Source: an uncultured Saprospiraceae bacterium
GTDB lineage: Bacteria > Bacteroidota > Bacteroidia > Chitinophagales > Saprospiraceae
Length of the DNA stretch: 35,848 bases
Assembly: GCA_905480595.1 (NCBI GenBank)
Contig: CAJQQY010000351.1
Span: forward strand, 1 to 35,848
Reading direction: 5' to 3'
Of the stretch, positions 34,602-35,848 are shown piece by piece. Both the position numbers and the translations under genes were made by a program. The stretch's first letter is position 1. Each line of letters begins with the position of its first letter. Below the pieces are notes generated by a model, which had not been told where the DNA came from, did no database searches, and was given only the letters and a program-made list of their open reading frames with translations.

Positions 34602-35848
34602 ATGAATAAGGGTTGTTTAATCGCATTTGGACTTTTTTTATTAACCGGCACGGCTGGCTTAGCTTATTATTTTCAAACAAAAGATGGAAATGATATGCAA
34701 AATACTGAACTCACCAAAGCTACTATTGATAACATCATTAAAAAAACTGTTGCGACTGGTTCTATCAAACCTCGTAAAGAAGTTAACATCAAACCACAAG
34801 TGTCTGGTGTTGTGGATAGACTATATGTCGAGGCAGGTAACGTGATAAAAAAAGGAGATAAAATTGCTCGAATAAAATTAGTGCCTAGCCAAGTCAATAT
34901 TAACAATGCACAAAGTAGTGTCCAATTGGCTAACATTAGATTTAAAGAAGCACAACGTGAACTCGATAGACAACGTAGTGTTTTTTCTCAAAAACTAGAT
35001 GTAGAAAATGCGAAGGTTAGTTATGAAAATGCGCAAAAAGAAGAGGAAAGACAAAGAGCATTATTCACCGATGGAGTTATTTCTGAAATTGAATATAATC
35101 GTTTTAAACTTGATTTGAATTTGCAAAAAGCTAGTTTAGAAAATGCTAAAATTGCTGCCAACAATAATTTAAAACAATTCGAAAGCGAAGTGGACATTCG
35201 TCGACAAGAATTAGAATTTGCCAAAGATAATTTAGCCTTACTTAGAGAAGGTGCTACCAAGAATTCAAAGCAGGTTTCTAACATTGTCGTATCGACGGTT
35301 GATGGGATGGTTTTAGATATTCCAGTTGAGGAAGGTTCCTCTGTCATTGAGCGAAATAATTTTAATGAAGGAACTAACATTGCAACGGTAGCAGATATGA
35401 ATTCTTTAATCTTTGAAGGAAAAGTTGACGAGTCAGATGTGGGGAAATTAAAAGAAGGTATGCCGCTTGAATTAACTGTAGGTGCTATTGAAGATGAAAA
35501 ATTTAATGCAGATTTGGAATACATCGCTCCTAAAGGTGTGACTGAAGAAGGTACTGTAAAATTTGAAGTGAGAGCTGCTATCAAACCTACTTCTGAAACT
35601 TTCCTTCGAGCAGGATATAGTGCAAGTGGTGATATTATTCTGGATCGAAAAGATAGTGTTATGGTTATCAACGAAAGAGACTTGATTACCTCTAAAGATT
35701 CTGATTCTACTTTTGTTCAACTCAAATTGGGAGACAGCGATTTTAAGAAAACTCAAATTCAGATTGGATTATCAGATGGAATTTTAGTGGAGGTAACAAG
35801 CGGCTTAGATACTACTCAACAAATCAAAGTACTTAAAAATGTAACTGA
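34602..35848 (+). CDS. HlyD/MacA-type periplasmic adaptor subunit, partial at window end
   Basis: The frame runs from ATG 34602 through 415 codons without a stop, so only a short C-terminal piece is missing. An N-terminal membrane anchor (LIAFGLFLLTGTAGLAYYF) is followed by the first half of the lipoyl/barrel-sandwich domain (VNIKPQVSGVVDRLYVEAGN, then VIKKGDKIARI). A long alpha-helical hairpin (~80-205; SSVQLANIRFKEAQRELD ... RRQELEFAKDNLAL) and the second lipoyl half (STVDGMVLDIPVEEGSSVI) come next. Beta-barrel and membrane-proximal domains complete it (LIFEGKVDESDVGKLKEGMP; FEVRAAIKP). It bridges the inner-membrane permease pair to an outer-membrane channel of TolC type, which is not in the window. 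It is the fourth gene of the exporter run. Confidence 0.93.
   Translation, partial: MNKGCLIAFGLFLLTGTAGLAYYFQTKDGNDMQNTELTKATIDNIIKKTVATGSIKPRKEVNIKPQVSGVVDRLYVEAGNVIKKGDKIARIKLVPSQVNINNAQSSVQLANIRFKEAQRELDRQRSVFSQKLDVENAKVSYENAQKEEERQRALFTDGVISEIEYNRFKLDLNLQKASLENAKIAANNNLKQFESEVDIRRQELEFAKDNLALLREGATKNSKQVSNIVVSTVDGMVLDIPVEEGSSVIERNNFNEGTNIATVADMNSLIFEGKVDESDVGKLKEGMPLELTVGAIEDEKFNADLEYIAPKGVTEEGTVKFEVRAAIKPTSETFLRAGYSASGDIILDRKDSVMVINERDLITSKDSDSTFVQLKLGDSDFKKTQIQIGLSDGILVEVTSGLDTTQQIKVLKNVT

Overview
The window reads as chromosomal DNA of a low-GC Bacteroidota, most likely a marine or sludge Saprospirales-type organism. This rests on family content, not on any search: type IX secretion (T9SS) C-terminal sorting domains on three large secreted proteins, PorV/PorQ-family outer-membrane proteins, a SusC/SusD pair, a tricorn-like S41 peptidase, AT-rich intergenic DNA with TAnnTTTG-like promoter elements, and little use of Shine-Dalgarno sites. 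I see no rRNA, tRNA, CRISPR array, insertion sequence or prophage.

Layout. (1) 1-4755: two tandem PorV/PorQ-like genes on the minus strand (the first cut by the window edge), then on the plus strand a T9SS-exported LVIVD-repeat protein and an agmatinase-family ureohydrolase. (2) 4830-7643, minus strand: a stress cluster of Hsp20, a DegP/HtrA protease split by a frameshift, an unknown 147-aa protein and an unrecognised 54-aa protein, with strong hairpins between the units. (3) 7968-11216: a 1082-aa periplasmic tricorn-like S41 protease. (4) 11390-20152, minus strand: SusC, SusD, a membrane protein and a LamG/PNGase F-like secreted amidase, which together look like a glycoprotein-deglycosylation locus. 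(5) 20401-23268, plus strand: a membrane-anchored TIR-domain protein followed by a GNAT acetyltransferase and three small proteins. (6) 23391-30658: a small secreted FN3-like protein, gamma-glutamyltransferase, a second and much larger PNGase F-like T9SS protein with a LamG domain inserted inside the PNGase fold, and a lipoprotein. (7) 31182-35848: a MacAB-like exporter (ATPase, two paralogous FtsX permeases, and an HlyD/MacA adaptor cut by the window edge).

The most unusual non-coding feature is a set of quasi-palindromic repeats built from reiterated short words. There are four word families (A-D) in seven places, and nearly all begin within about 25 bases after a stop codon. Family B has three copies of about 104-106 bp; two of them lie in opposite orientation immediately on either side of susD. 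Several long open frames extend upstream into these repeats, so I moved those gene starts inward. The best biological lead is the pair of PNGase F-like proteins: one is operonic with SusCD and lacks one of the three catalytic acids by my alignment, while the other keeps all three but is split by a roughly 500-residue insertion.
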